From assembly GCA_963555705.1 (NCBI GenBank), contig OY743172.1, positions 26,907,446-26,971,445 of the forward strand: 64,000 nt of DNA. The letters run 5' to 3'. Positions 48,329-58,573 of the stretch are shown in pieces. The stretch is from Ligustrum vulgare. Taxonomy: Eukaryota > Streptophyta > Magnoliopsida > Lamiales > Oleaceae. The notes beneath the pieces were generated by a model that ran no database searches, had not been told where the DNA came from, and saw only the letters and a list, made by a program, of their open reading frames with translations. The position numbers and the translations under genes are program-made. Every line of letters begins with the position of its first letter. Within the stretch, counting starts at the first letter, position 1.

Positions 48329-49189
48329 ATTTGGTTCTGAGAATATCTTGTCCTCGATGGTGGAGTAGACATGTATCTTATCGGCACGCCAATTAAGGAT
48401 TCGAGGTGACATGCTCCGAATCCTTGTGGTTACTCTGCCATTTAATATTGGTACGGTCTCATAGATCCATACTTGAAAGGAAAGTAAAAAACCCCCTAGT
48501 CGGTAATGAGAATTCCTCTTCTTCAAGGCATCCTTCAACAAAGTAATTGATATTTCAAATATTTCCCTGCCCCATGGAAACATCTTCATTACATCAAAAT
48601 CTTCGACGAGTGGAAACAGGTAATCATCAACCACCTTCTTGTATGATGTAGATAAAAAATATGATGTGATCAAATACAAAATTCCGAGCCTCACTATATC
48701 ATGATCAGGTGCATCTGTGACTCCCAAATACACATCTCTAATGTCTTCATTCATTACGGTGTTCAAATGGCCAAAGTATGTATCTTTTATTCTGGAAGGT
48801 AAATTCTCAAGATTCCTCCGGTTGTCAACGCCTTCATATCTCAAACCTGTAACCAACGTGAACTCGGGCAGAGCAAATCTAACATATCTACCTGCAATAA
48901 GGAACCATGTCTCCTGCGGGTTCAGTTGTTCAACCATCCTCAGAAGAAAAAAGTGTAATAATTGTGGCTGGAGCACTATCTCATGGCAGTCGACAAAATA
49001 TGAGAAACATGTGTTAGCCAATATCTCTTTTTGACTATCATTTAGTTTGTATTTGAAGTTGGTCAAAGCATTCTTTGTGACATTGGACGTAATTTTTCCT
49101 GGAAACCATTCTCCCTCGGGAATAGTGTACTTCCATTTCTGTTGACGAATAGTGTAAGTCACAACATTAGTCCACCAGTATATGTGCAT
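48329..49189 (-). pseudogene. DUF1985 exon of the MULE gene
   Basis: The frame runs from ATG 49189 to a donor AAT|GTAAGT at 48329, 287 codons. KWKYTIPEGEWFPGKITSNV, NTCFSYFVDCHEIVLQPQLL and HFFLLRMVEQLNPQETWFLI followed by GRYVRFALPEFTLVTGL are the DUF1985 core. The later FLLSFQVWIYETVPIL and SPRILNW resemble the conserved W-E-x-P and P-R-x-L-x-W motifs of Ulp1-bearing MULE proteins. The domain's biochemistry is not known to me. This exon itself is unbroken. An acceptor-like CAG just before KWKYTIP leaves open a different first exon. Confidence 0.85.
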
Positions 49190-49194
49190 TCCAC

Positions 49195-50400
49195 ATCAAT
49201 AGAAACAGGGTCACATTAAGTTACATCAATAGAGAAAAATGTATTACACAAACAATCTTCATGTCACACATCAGTGTATTACACAAACCAAGAGGATCAC
49301 ACCTGTTGAGCAGTTTGATACTGAAATCACATAAAATACACACAGTTGTCTCGAGGTCAATGTCACAAGACCATCTCCATACGAGTGACATAAACAAGTT
49401 CACATTCAATATCCTAGGTCACATATGATACCTAGGTCACAAAGAATAAATCAATACTCAAACAAGGAAACAATACCCAAAGTTGGTTTCAGGTGACATA
49501 CAAAAGAATATTGAAATCATATACAATACACAAATTTGGTTGAAGGTCAATGCCAGCAGAACATCTCTATACTGGTGAAATAAATCAATACCCAAATTTA
49601 AATACCAAATTTAACCTGAATCCGTTTATGGCGACCCAAACCCTCCCATTATATTCCCAACGCCCTAACGACGAGATAGTACTTGAATGGAGATTTTCTC
49701 TTACATAATATATGGAAAATCTTAGAACTATATATAATATTCCTAGAGCTATTTTGCTGCAAATTGTTTGATCCTAGACTCCTACTTTTTTAACTACTCT
49801 GACTTTGTATAGCTGCAATTTGACCTAAATTTGGATAAAATTTAATAGGCCTGGGATGTTGGTTTCAAAGTCTTATTTTCTTTAATGAAAAAAAGACATG
49901 AACTATCTTATTAGATTTTCAAGAACTTCCCTTTCCTGAAATTTGAAACAGTTAATGATGCATCACTGAGCCAGAGTGGATTTAAGGCTAATTTAAAGTC
50001 TTGTTATCTCTAGATAAAATATTCACTGGATGTGGTTTTTTTCAGTCTCTTTACATAGCCTTGGGTATTACATGTCTTGAAATATGAGGACATACATTAG
50101 GTCACATATGATAGCTCCAAGTTCACATTCAATACTCTAGGTCACAAATGAAACCTAGGTCACAATGAATAAATCAACACCCAAACAATGAAACAATACC
50201 CAAACTTGGTTTCAGGTCACATCTCTAATCTGGTGAAATACCCAAATTCACAATCAATACCCTAGGTCACATATGATGCCTCGGTCACAACGAATAAATC
50301 AATACCCAAATTTAAATATCAAAAATCACATACAATACCTTAGGTCACAAGTGATAGCTAGGTCACAATGAATAAATTCTCATCTACATTACCTTATTCC
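49195..50400. repeat. GGTCACA array, right arm
   Basis: Units combine CTAGGTCACATATGATRCC, TAGGTCACAA, GAATAAATCAATACCCAAA and TTGGTTTCAGGTCACAT into a diverged repeat of roughly 200 bp, seen at 49380-49620 and 50096-50390. An unrelated stretch (about 49640-50090) lies between. It is immediately upstream of the DUF1985 gene start, so it is also that gene's promoter region. Confidence 0.85.
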
Positions 50401-50404
50401 TACA

Positions 50405-53400
50405 AAATTATAAGTTACAGTTACCGAAGATCTCGAAATACCTTATTCGAATCATATGATTGACGAGTTCCATGATTCGTCGTGATATTCCCCTTGCCCG
50501 TTTCTCTTTTCCTTTTTTTACTACCAGACTCATTCTAGTCAGCGTCCATGCCTTTCACAATTATCAACCTGCTATTTTTCTTCAATGATGGTCGGGAATA
50601 TGAGGTTGCGGAAAGCGAGGGTTGCTAGAAATTCGGATTTAGGAGTTCCGGGTTGCGGGAATGTCACTTGTGATTGAGTTTGGGTTTAGGATTTTGGGAT
50701 GTTACTTGTGATTGAACCTAAATGTTCGGTATTTGAGTATTAGATTGGATAATTTTGATTTGATGAACGTGTATATTTCAATTGCGGATATTTAGGGGAG
50801 TCAGTTACAAAATTGACGATATACATTTTAAATTATAATACTATATTAATTTAATATTATTTTAAATATATATTTATATCCTGAAATGAGAATATAATTT
50901 TTCCTTCAAAAGTGAATATATTTAACTTTGTCCTTATATTTGAATTTCAATCGTTCAAGACCCTTTTTCCTGTAATTTCCACAAATAAGATCGTCTCCAA
51001 GTCTCAATCTCATCCTTCAAAAGAGGCTCCCGATTCCCCCCAAAAAGAATCTCGCCGGACGAGGACGATTGCCACTTCCAACCCTCCACCGTCATTCTGA
51101 CGCGGCTCTGCGCCTCCACTCCAGTCCAGTCCTCAACTTGTCTGTCTGAACACATCGCGACTTCTTCTCGACAGGGGCAGACGAACAAGGCTGCGACTTC
51201 TTCCCGACACATCGCCGGCGTGGCGCCTTCTATCTGATTTGGCCTTTGTGGTCATTACCTAGTTCCTAAACCCTACTGCCCGCCCTATTGTGAGACAATT
51301 GATTATATTTCTAATTTTTGAATCTGTTTATTTTGATTAATGATTAATGTATATTGACAATTAATTGATAATTGTTTGAGATTCTATTTCTAATTTTTGA
51401 GTTCTGATGAAGGAAGTTTATGAAAGTTATTCATTTTTTATTTGTGATTTTGAATAATGGTTATTTATGATTTTTGAACTTAGAATATATTTGTGAATAT
51501 GTGATTTGTGAACTGAGAATGATTTTAGTATATAGATAATGTGAGTTAGGTTGTGATTTTTTTAGTATTACTTTACATTAGAATATGATTTGTGAATGGA
51601 TTTTGATAAAAATGAATTACAGTGTGATTTGTGAACTAATAATGGATTTGTCACATTTTACACCATTCCTTGTTCCTTTTTCCTTTTGTGTAAACTCTTC
51701 ATGTTAACAAATTAGAAATTGAATAATTTTCGGGCTGAAGTTAGTGTTTTCTCGTTTAGAATTACTAGATTTTATGTTTTTGCTGGTTGCATTATTATAA
51801 TTGTGTTAATGCCAAACTGAATGCTAAAAATATATCGCATGTCATGAACTAATTTCACTTGCATTGTGGTGTTGAAAAAAATTGATATCCTTGCTTTTGT
51901 GATTGAATTGAGTACTTGTTCTATTAGTGTCTAGCTTTTTATTTACATAACTACATTTATTCACTTAGTTTTTATTTGTGGAGACCATACGTTATGATTT
52001 AGAATGTGAGTTTGCTTTAGATTATTGGACTTAGGCTTTGATTTTTCCTTAGAATCAGGTTTTAGAATGTGATTTATAGGATTAAAATATTATTAACTTT
52101 TAACGTGATTTTGGCTTAGAATATGATTTACTTTGTTCAAGCATTCAATTTTGATTAATTATGAAGTTCATGTCATGCTCAGGAAATCACAGGAGTGACA
52201 CTGCCCCCCACAATTTTTAAAATTCAGTTCGACTCAACATAAAATCCTGGATCCGTCCCTGACATCAGGTAGCTCTGTCCCTGTTCTTGAGCGAGTCAGA
52301 GAAGGATCAAGGGTGAGTGTGACTGTGACTGTGAGGGATGTAGATAAAAATATGCATGTAAATTATTGAGGTTAGTTGATAACTTTGTGTATGGAGATAG
52401 ATTGTTGATTCAGTTTGTTTTGTGATGGAACTTGTTATTCCTTATGGCTGGTTGCAAAAGAAGATTTTAATATTTATCCGTCAATTAGTCTATCTTGTTT
52501 TAAATTAGTGTTTTGTCTTTCTCAATCTGATTACATCAATAAGGTGTCTGAGGGTATGTTATTTGGGAATAAGATGAATTTCGGAAAATCTTGTTTGGCT
52601 GCTCCCTAGTGATAGTAGTGTTTAGAAGTTAATTCAGATTCAGTTTATATTTTAGGCACCGAGACATTTTTAGTTCATAAGGCGAGGCATAAGCCTCAAG
52701 GTGCTTTGAGGTGTAAGCCTCACCACAAACCAAAAAATAGACAATTTTTTTAAAATAATATAAAAAAGTCAATTTTACCAATGTGAGGAAACCCTAACAA
52801 AAAGAACGGCCCGACTACAAAAAAATATTATGTTTAGAAACATTTTTTACTCATTTTGCAATTGAAAAAAAAATGTTAAAAGAAGTTTGTTGTACTTCAC
52901 AAGTGACATTAATTGCTTGACCAAGAGTATCTCGACCTTTAATTACCAGAGAGTTATAAATATTAGGCATCTTGTCCGGTGGAAAGACTACATCTAAAGT
53001 TTGTATTTATTGTATATAATATTAGGTTAAATAAAAAGGCCAAAATTTATTTTTTAAAAAAAATAACCTGTGAGGCTTACGCTTCACGCCTGATGAGGTG
53101 TAAGCACCCACGCGTACGCCTCAATGAATGAGGTGCCCGCCTCACATAAGCGCCAGATGTGAACCTCAAGGCGCGCCGTCAGTTCCGCCATTTTATTCCA
53201 TGCTTCTATTTCAGTTGTATACATCTTATTGTTTTTCAGCGGTTGGAGGAGTTGTGTTTAGCATAGTTGTTTGAAGTTTTGGATTTGGAATCACTATTTA
53301 TTGTTGCCAATGAGCGGCAACATTGTTTTGTTGAAGAGTCTTTTAGTGGCTATTTTTCCTTATAGAAAATTTATTATTGCTTTTTTCTATCCCAGAAATA

Positions 53401-53444
53401 ATTGGTGTGGCAGCTTACAAGGAAAAATCAGCGAGGAAGTGAAG
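50405..53444. other. Right MULE flank and upstream region of the Pol I termination factor-like gene
   Basis: 50405-50904 is A/T-rich with a 19-bp word (50834-50852) that is the inverse of one at 16270-16288. 50950-51250 is G+C-richer and may be the first untranslated exon of the following gene. 51250-52660 holds no gene; donor-like GGGTGAGT lies at 52311. A foldback repeat fills 52665-53180. Confidence 0.4.
52665..53180. repeat. Foldback/MITE-like repeat rich in GCCTCA / TGAGGC
   Basis: The left part (GGCGAGGCATAAGCCTCAAG, then TTGAGGTGTAAGCCTCA) is the approximate inverse of the right part (TGTGAGGCTTACGCTTCACG, GAGGTGTAAGC, CGTACGCCTCA, AGGTGCCCGCCTCA). It can fold on itself, is non-coding, and lies upstream of, or in a 5' UTR intron of, the next gene. 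Confidence 0.6.
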
Positions 53445-55436
53445 ATGGAAATACAGCCTGAGAAGAGGGAGAAGAAGCACAAGAAGTCCAGTAAAGCTGA
53501 AAATAATCAGGCTGATGCTATAGAAATTCTTGAGGATGAGAATCGTTGGCGAAAGGTAGTTGAGGGCAAACAGGGATTTGAGAAAGACGAAGTTACAGAT
53601 ATAGTGCAGGAGGACAGGGAGACAGTGAAGAAGAAAAATAAAGCAAGAAAAGATGCTAATGCTACTAAGAGTGAGGAAAAGAAGAGTGATTATGAGAACC
53701 TAGTGTTTGGAATATGCAGTGAGGACCTCAGTCCAGATGCAATGAAGAAAGTTGAAAAAAAGAGGAGGAAATCAGAAAAGAACAAGAATCTAGATAACCA
53801 AAACCCTGAGACTGAAAGTATAACCGAAATGAAGACTGGTAAAGAAGTTGAAAAAGGAATAAAGAACAAGACAAAGGGGAAAGACAATAAGGATGGTTAT
53901 ACTGAATACAAGGGAAGAAAAAAAGATCGAACAGAGATTGGAACATGTAGCAAGATTTGCGAAGTTAATGCTTCGGAAAAGGTTGTAGAGAAGAAGAAAA
54001 GGAAAAGAGAGAAAAAACAGAGCAAAGATGATGGCAGTGGACAACATAATACTCACGCTGAAGCTTCTGTAGATTCGAGAACTGATGATAATTTGCCTAC
54101 AGACAAGATATTGGATAGAGAGAAGAAAAGTGAAAATGTGATCAAAACTTTAATTGAGGGACAAGATGGATTTTTCACGCAGAAGGTTGAAAAGATGAAG
54201 AAGAAGAAGATCAGGAAAGAAGAAAACGAGAAGTCCACTATGATGCAAGATAAACTGACAGAAAATACAGTAGATGCTGAGGGCGATGTGGAGAAGAATG
54301 AAATGAAGAAGAAGAAAAAGAGGAAAGAAAACCCTACATATGATTTATCTGATATTGAGCAAGAAGGAAATGTTCATTTGAGCATGGATCAAACACAGGA
54401 TAATGAACTAGAAAATGAGAAGAAAGGAAAGAAGAAAAGGCCTGAGTTAGTTGAAAATGGTTTGGATAGTACTAAAACCAAAAAAAGTAACAAAAAAGTG
54501 AGGTTTTCCAGTCATGTTGAGGTTTTCCCGCCAACAGATGATTTAAATGCTGTGACAGGAAATGGTGAGGAAGATAATCTGATACGAGGGATGAGGTTCA
54601 CACGTGAAGAAGATGAGATAGTGAAAGCTGCTGTCTTCGAGTATATAGAGGAACATGACTTAGGCGAAGAAGGTTTGAATAAGGTTTTGAATAGTAAAAA
54701 GTACCCAGAGGTGAGAGGCTGTTGGAAGCAGATAGGGTCTGCTGTTCCATATAGACCCTATCATGCTGTTTATTTCCGAGCGCAAATTTTGTTTCGAAGG
54801 TCTGACACTCGTAAATGGAGTGAAGAGGAGTACGAAATGGTTCGAGAGTGCCAGAAGGAGTACGGGAACCAGTGGAGGGCATTGGCTGATGAACTTGGAA
54901 GACATAGTTGGCATGTCAAGGATGCTTGGCGCAGAATAAAGTTACCAAATTTAAAAAAAGGACACTGGTCTCAGGACGAGTATCAGGGTTTATTTAACCT
55001 AGTAAATGATGATCTACAAAGGAGAGTTTCCGAAGAGAAGAGATCAAAGCATGGCATGTTGCGGGATAATATTTGTTGGACGGCAATTAGCGATAAACTG
55101 TCTACTCGAAATCAAGCAAATTGCTGTAAGAAATGGTACTATCAGTTGACGTCACCTATGGTAGCCGAAGGTATGTGGTCTGATGTTGATGACTATCGAC
55201 TACTGAGTGTGCTTTATAACTTGGATTCAACTTGCTTAGAAGATGTCGATTGGGACAATCTGCTCGACGACAGATCTGGGGATCTGTGTCGAAAGCGTTG
55301 GAATCAAATGGTTCTTCACATCGGTAAACACGGGACCAAGTCGTTCGCTGAACAAGTTGAAGTATTGGCTGAGCGTTATTGTCCACATCTACTTGAAGCA
55401 AGAGAGGCCTGGGATAATAAACCAAGGGTCCCGTGA
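53445..55436 (+). CDS. RNA polymerase I termination factor-like protein (Reb1/TTF1-type Myb repeats)
   Basis: Start chosen at ATG 53445 (MEIQPEKREKKHKKSSK), giving 663 residues; the frame is open further up but that part looks untranslated. The N-terminal 380 residues are strongly charged, with many K/E/R blocks (KKKKKRKE, EKKKRKREKK) typical of nucleolar proteins. From about 383 come three or four Myb/SANT-like units: MRFTREEDEIVKAAVFEYIE; RKWSEEEYEMVRECQKEYG...WRALADELGRHSWHVKDAWR; GHWSQDEYQGLFNLV; and MWSDVDDYRLLSVLYNL...RSGDLCRKRWNQMV. Yeast Reb1 and animal TTF1 share this layout and bind rDNA terminators; plant homologues are annotated as Pol I termination factor-like. The sequence is intact and uninterrupted in one exon. 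The exact function in this plant is inferred. Confidence 0.9.
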   Translation: MEIQPEKREKKHKKSSKAENNQADAIEILEDENRWRKVVEGKQGFEKDEVTDIVQEDRETVKKKNKARKDANATKSEEKKSDYENLVFGICSEDLSPDAMKKVEKKRRKSEKNKNLDNQNPETESITEMKTGKEVEKGIKNKTKGKDNKDGYTEYKGRKKDRTEIGTCSKICEVNASEKVVEKKKRKREKKQSKDDGSGQHNTHAEASVDSRTDDNLPTDKILDREKKSENVIKTLIEGQDGFFTQKVEKMKKKKIRKEENEKSTMMQDKLTENTVDAEGDVEKNEMKKKKKRKENPTYDLSDIEQEGNVHLSMDQTQDNELENEKKGKKKRPELVENGLDSTKTKKSNKKVRFSSHVEVFPPTDDLNAVTGNGEEDNLIRGMRFTREEDEIVKAAVFEYIEEHDLGEEGLNKVLNSKKYPEVRGCWKQIGSAVPYRPYHAVYFRAQILFRRSDTRKWSEEEYEMVRECQKEYGNQWRALADELGRHSWHVKDAWRRIKLPNLKKGHWSQDEYQGLFNLVNDDLQRRVSEEKRSKHGMLRDNICWTAISDKLSTRNQANCCKKWYYQLTSPMVAEGMWSDVDDYRLLSVLYNLDSTCLEDVDWDNLLDDRSGDLCRKRWNQMVLHIGKHGTKSFAEQVEVLAERYCPHLLEAREAWDNKPRVP

Positions 55437-56956
55437 GGGGCCGTTTGGCAGTAGCTTATGTTTTGTATTTGCATGCGCGAGGTAAGGCCTAGATGTGCTT
55501 AGAGGTAATATGTAGCTCTTTTATATCATTAATATAAATATTTTCTTGCCATTGAATCTCCTTTTTTTTTGTGAGAATTGTAACTTATAATCTGGTGACT
55601 TGGTTCTCCAATTTTTTTTTGGGTGTTTCTACATTTTATGTACGTAATTTCATCGACTAGTTTTGACTTTTAACTTGTAGAATATATGGCACCCTATTTA
55701 CAAAGTTGAATTGGAAAAAGATAGTGTGCTATTTGAACTTGAATAGAGTTTACAATCTTTCACGTGCAATGATCAGATGAATACCATTGCTTTTTGAAGT
55801 TAGCGAATGGAGTAAATATATGCATCAATTGTTGTAATCGTCTATTTTTTTTTAAAAAACTTTTAAACATTCGATTTATTTATTATTATTATTATTTTTT
55901 CAGTTTTTGGTTTGTTTTAATTTCAAAACTAGTACAAATTCAACTCTCTTTGAATGAAGTCATTGTGAGGGTCGGAACTGTAAAAGGATGGTGCTCTGTA
56001 TATTTTTATCCTATATTTCTAGTGTTTTGACAACTCGATAGAGGCATTCTCTCTCCCCCATATAAGGAGAATTAACTTAGGCTATAAGGGTTGTATCTTG
56101 GGGTCGTGTTCGTGTAGTGTCGGGCAAACTTACACAGGGAGGCCACGCGACTTTAGGATTGCGTTTATCGCAGATCTTCGAGGCCAGCCCTTTCTAGCTC
56201 TTTAATCTGATCTATCTAGGCTCTGTTCTTTAACAGTTAACGTTGTAACATTTATAAATTGATTTATTTATGTTTTTAAGGTAAAATATGTGATTAAAAA
56301 GTGGAGATGAAAAATATGGATACTCAAAAAGTGGTTTGAAAATTTTAATGCTCCATGCTCAGGCTTTGGCAGCAGACTTGAAAATGCTCTGCCTGCGGTA
56401 TATCTCATGGACTTCAAATGATCGTGAAATATGATTTGTAGAAAAAATCGGAGATTTTGGATTTTGTAAATCTGAATTGCAATAAATCAGAAAAATCCAT
56501 TGGTTCCATCGCTAGTCAAATTGTCAACAATAGTTAATTCCTAGAACAAATTGAAAAAGTACTTTATGTAATTTTTAAAGATTATTTAAACGATTTACAT
56601 GTTGCTAGCTTAAGCTTTAAATCAAATGGTTGAACAATGAACATGGTAGTGGTATAGAGCAGGCAAAGGTGCTGAGTTCAAGGAATTGTCCCCGTGTTAG
56701 GCTTTGTGGGGAAAATAATCATGTCTATACACGTGAGGGGATATGTTGAAGACAATATTTAAATAATACATGTGATCTTATCTAACATATTAAGCTATTT
56801 GATCTAGCGTTTCAACATTAATGTTACAGTTATAAAGGACGAACGGATATCTAAGTATAGTCATCTATGGAGTTTTCATGTGTCATCAAGAATTTCTGCT
56901 TGTGGTCTATTGCTGTTATCTCTTCTCCCCTTGTTTGGTGACAATGCTAGAAAGTA
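55437..56956. other. 3' flank of the termination-factor-like gene, no gene seen
   Basis: A/T-rich; the 3' UTR probably ends within the first 200-300 bp. Nothing else is recognised. Confidence 0.5.
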
Positions 56957-56964
56957 GTTTCGGT

Positions 56965-57147
56965 CAGTGGCGGACCTATGAAGGAACCAGTGGATGCAGT
57001 TGCACCCATTGGCTCCCATTTTCTTCTCTTTTTTTGTTCATTTTTTGGTTTTTTTTTTTTTAAACAAATTTTCAACATATTATTGATCGATTCATCCATT
57101 TTACAATATCTCGCACCCACTGGACCAAATTCTTGGGTCCGCCCCTG
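56965..57147. mobile_element. hAT-type MITE, 183 bp, TSD GTTTCGGT
   Basis: The ends CAGTGGCGGACC and GGTCCGCCCCTG are inverted repeats with one mismatch, extending imperfectly to a second CAGTGG...CCACTG pair. The 8-bp duplication GTTTCGGT at 56957-56964 and 57148-57155 is exact. Non-coding. Confidence 0.9.
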
Positions 57148-57155
57148 GTTTCGGT

Positions 57156-58573
57156 TTCGCATTTTTATAAAATAGAAAGTGGTGACGAGGATTCCTTTGC
57201 AAGGTGAAATAGCATCAAAGTGAATCCTCACTGAACCTGGTAAAGAGACTCAAACTTTAAGCACTAGAATGAAAGTGGAATAAATAGATGACTTTTAATT
57301 TCGACTATATATCCCTTTCAGGAGGTAGGTAGCTATAAATAAATAATTTAATAAATGAATAATAAATCCCTTTGTTGAGGAAAAAGTATACATCTCTCTC
57401 CCCCGTGCTACATGTATTAATTCTTCCATTCATATCATCAGCACTTTGTCTTTTCAAAGGATTTACTTTTTCCACGTGGAATTTTGAAAATATTAACACC
57501 TGTGAAGGGAGGGATTGTATAACACCGTTTCTGCCTCTCGCCCATGAACACAATCTCCTATAAGAAGATGATTTTCCTGACAAAATGCATAAAATTTTCT
57601 GAATCTGGGTCCCCCTATATTTATTTAGCCAAATTTTTGCTGGACATGTCACGTTTCAGGCTCACAAACCCAAGCATGCAAAACTGATTGAGCTACCAGT
57701 AGACACCCACTCGTTTGACTCGTCTACTGCCAAAAAGGAATGCTAAACTGGATGCCCGTGGCTTAGACACCCTACTTTGGATAAGCCAATCAATTCTCAC
57801 ATTTGCAATGAGTCACACCGAGTCCCAGAGATCCCATATTATGGATCCCAATATTCATTTACACAAAAGATTATTTATTTATTTATTTTTCTTTCTTGAG
57901 GTTCTAGCACTAAGACCTGCTTTATATATTTCAATAATAATTCATAAACTAGTATCATTCATATGGACCATCCAAGTCATGTCTCAAGGTGATGTTGCAT
58001 GGATTAGCCTCTCACCTATAAGGAGTGCCTAATTTGATGCCCATGGGAGGCTCATACTGGATAAATCAATCACAAAACATCCATATGCTAGACGTGTGAT
58101 GATGGGATCTCACATCCCCCTGCATCACATAATGACGTGTGATTCTAGATGTGGCTTCCACAAGAGTTTTCACATGTTCAGCTGGTTTATAGCATCAAGC
58201 ATGGTGTGCAGATTGCACCACAAATGGGCATGCACTTATTCTGCTATCTCACCATCACAAATGATTCTCATACAGTCATATTTATAGAGGAGAACTATAT
58301 TTGCAAAATTCTGTTTGAAATAATATTTCAAGTGCCGTCTGGTTGAGACAAGAGGCTAGAATGGAGAATGCTTAGGACTTGAGAGTTAATGTCTTATTTG
58401 TTATTCAGTGATTATCATACGTGCATTCAAGGCTTTGTTTCATTAAGGGTGCACATATTAGAATGCAATGGGTGTGGGTGTGGCCATATATAAGTTTGTA
58501 ATTTTATTTTTTTGCCCACTGCAAGTACTACTGCTATTAAAAACACCAATTTCAAGCCAACGTGAATATGTAG
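57156..58573. other. Intergenic with a diverged direct repeat
   Basis: No gene. 57735-57830 (AAGGAATGCTAAACTGGATGCCC..., GGATAAGCCAATCA) is echoed at 58018-58090 (AAGGAGTGCCTAATTTGATGCCC, GGATAAATCAATCA), probably an old transposon fragment. Confidence 0.4.

Larger units (their letters stand above)
32821..49189 (-). pseudogene. DUF1985 + Ulp1 (C48) protease gene of the MULE, damaged
   Basis: The exons I can place (minus) are 49189-48329 (DUF1985), 47802-47440, about 47338-47052 (coiled coil), about 46930-46662, 34140-33926, 33835-33715, 33589-33102 and 33016-32821 (stop). Most donors/acceptors are good and phases agree from exon 5 to the end. The family pairs a DUF1985 N-terminal domain with an Ulp1/SENP-like cysteine protease that acts on SUMO-type conjugates, and is carried by plant MULEs. 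Two defects stand out: an in-frame TGA at 33732-33730 upstream of the protease domain, and joins around exons 3 and 4 that do not stay in frame with any acceptor I can see. A 12.4-kb Athila element occupies the intron between exons 4 and 5. It may also be a VANC-like anti-silencing gene (see findings). Confidence 0.8.
15755..50904. mobile_element. MULE block (MuDR transposase + DUF1985/Ulp1 gene), heavily nested
   Basis: Two MULE-type genes (transposase 26425-28761 + and DUF1985-Ulp1 49189-32821 -) are embedded in non-coding DNA sharing the GGTCACA/TGTGACC motif from 15.75 to 50.4 kb. Gypsy, SIRE-like and Athila insertions (each with a TSD) explain about 20 kb of the span. True termini are unproven. 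Candidate ends are GGGAAAAATACATA at 16174 or GGGAAAAATACACA at 25449 on the left, and minus-strand GGAAAAATTATATT from 50904 on the right. No 9-bp target duplication was found, so the limits given are those of motif-bearing sequence, not a proven element. Ulp1-bearing plant MULEs (Kaonashi/CUMULE type) are the nearest known class. Confidence 0.55.

Noticed and set aside
50955..51212. 85-residue Cys/Glu-rich minus frame
   Set aside because: Probably shadows a G+C-rich 5' UTR exon; repeated CREEVA words come from a short local duplication, and no family fits.
52200..52263. GGATCCGTCCCTG at 52251-52263 as the right end of the MULE or of a hAT element
   Set aside because: It looks like a hAT-type terminus, but the only left partner considered (15108) matches weakly and no 8- or 9-bp flanking duplication agrees.
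53271..53444. N-terminal extension of the Pol I termination factor-like protein
   Set aside because: The frame is open upstream of ATG 53445, but the residues are hydrophobic and unlike the charged protein; 5' UTR/intron is more likely.
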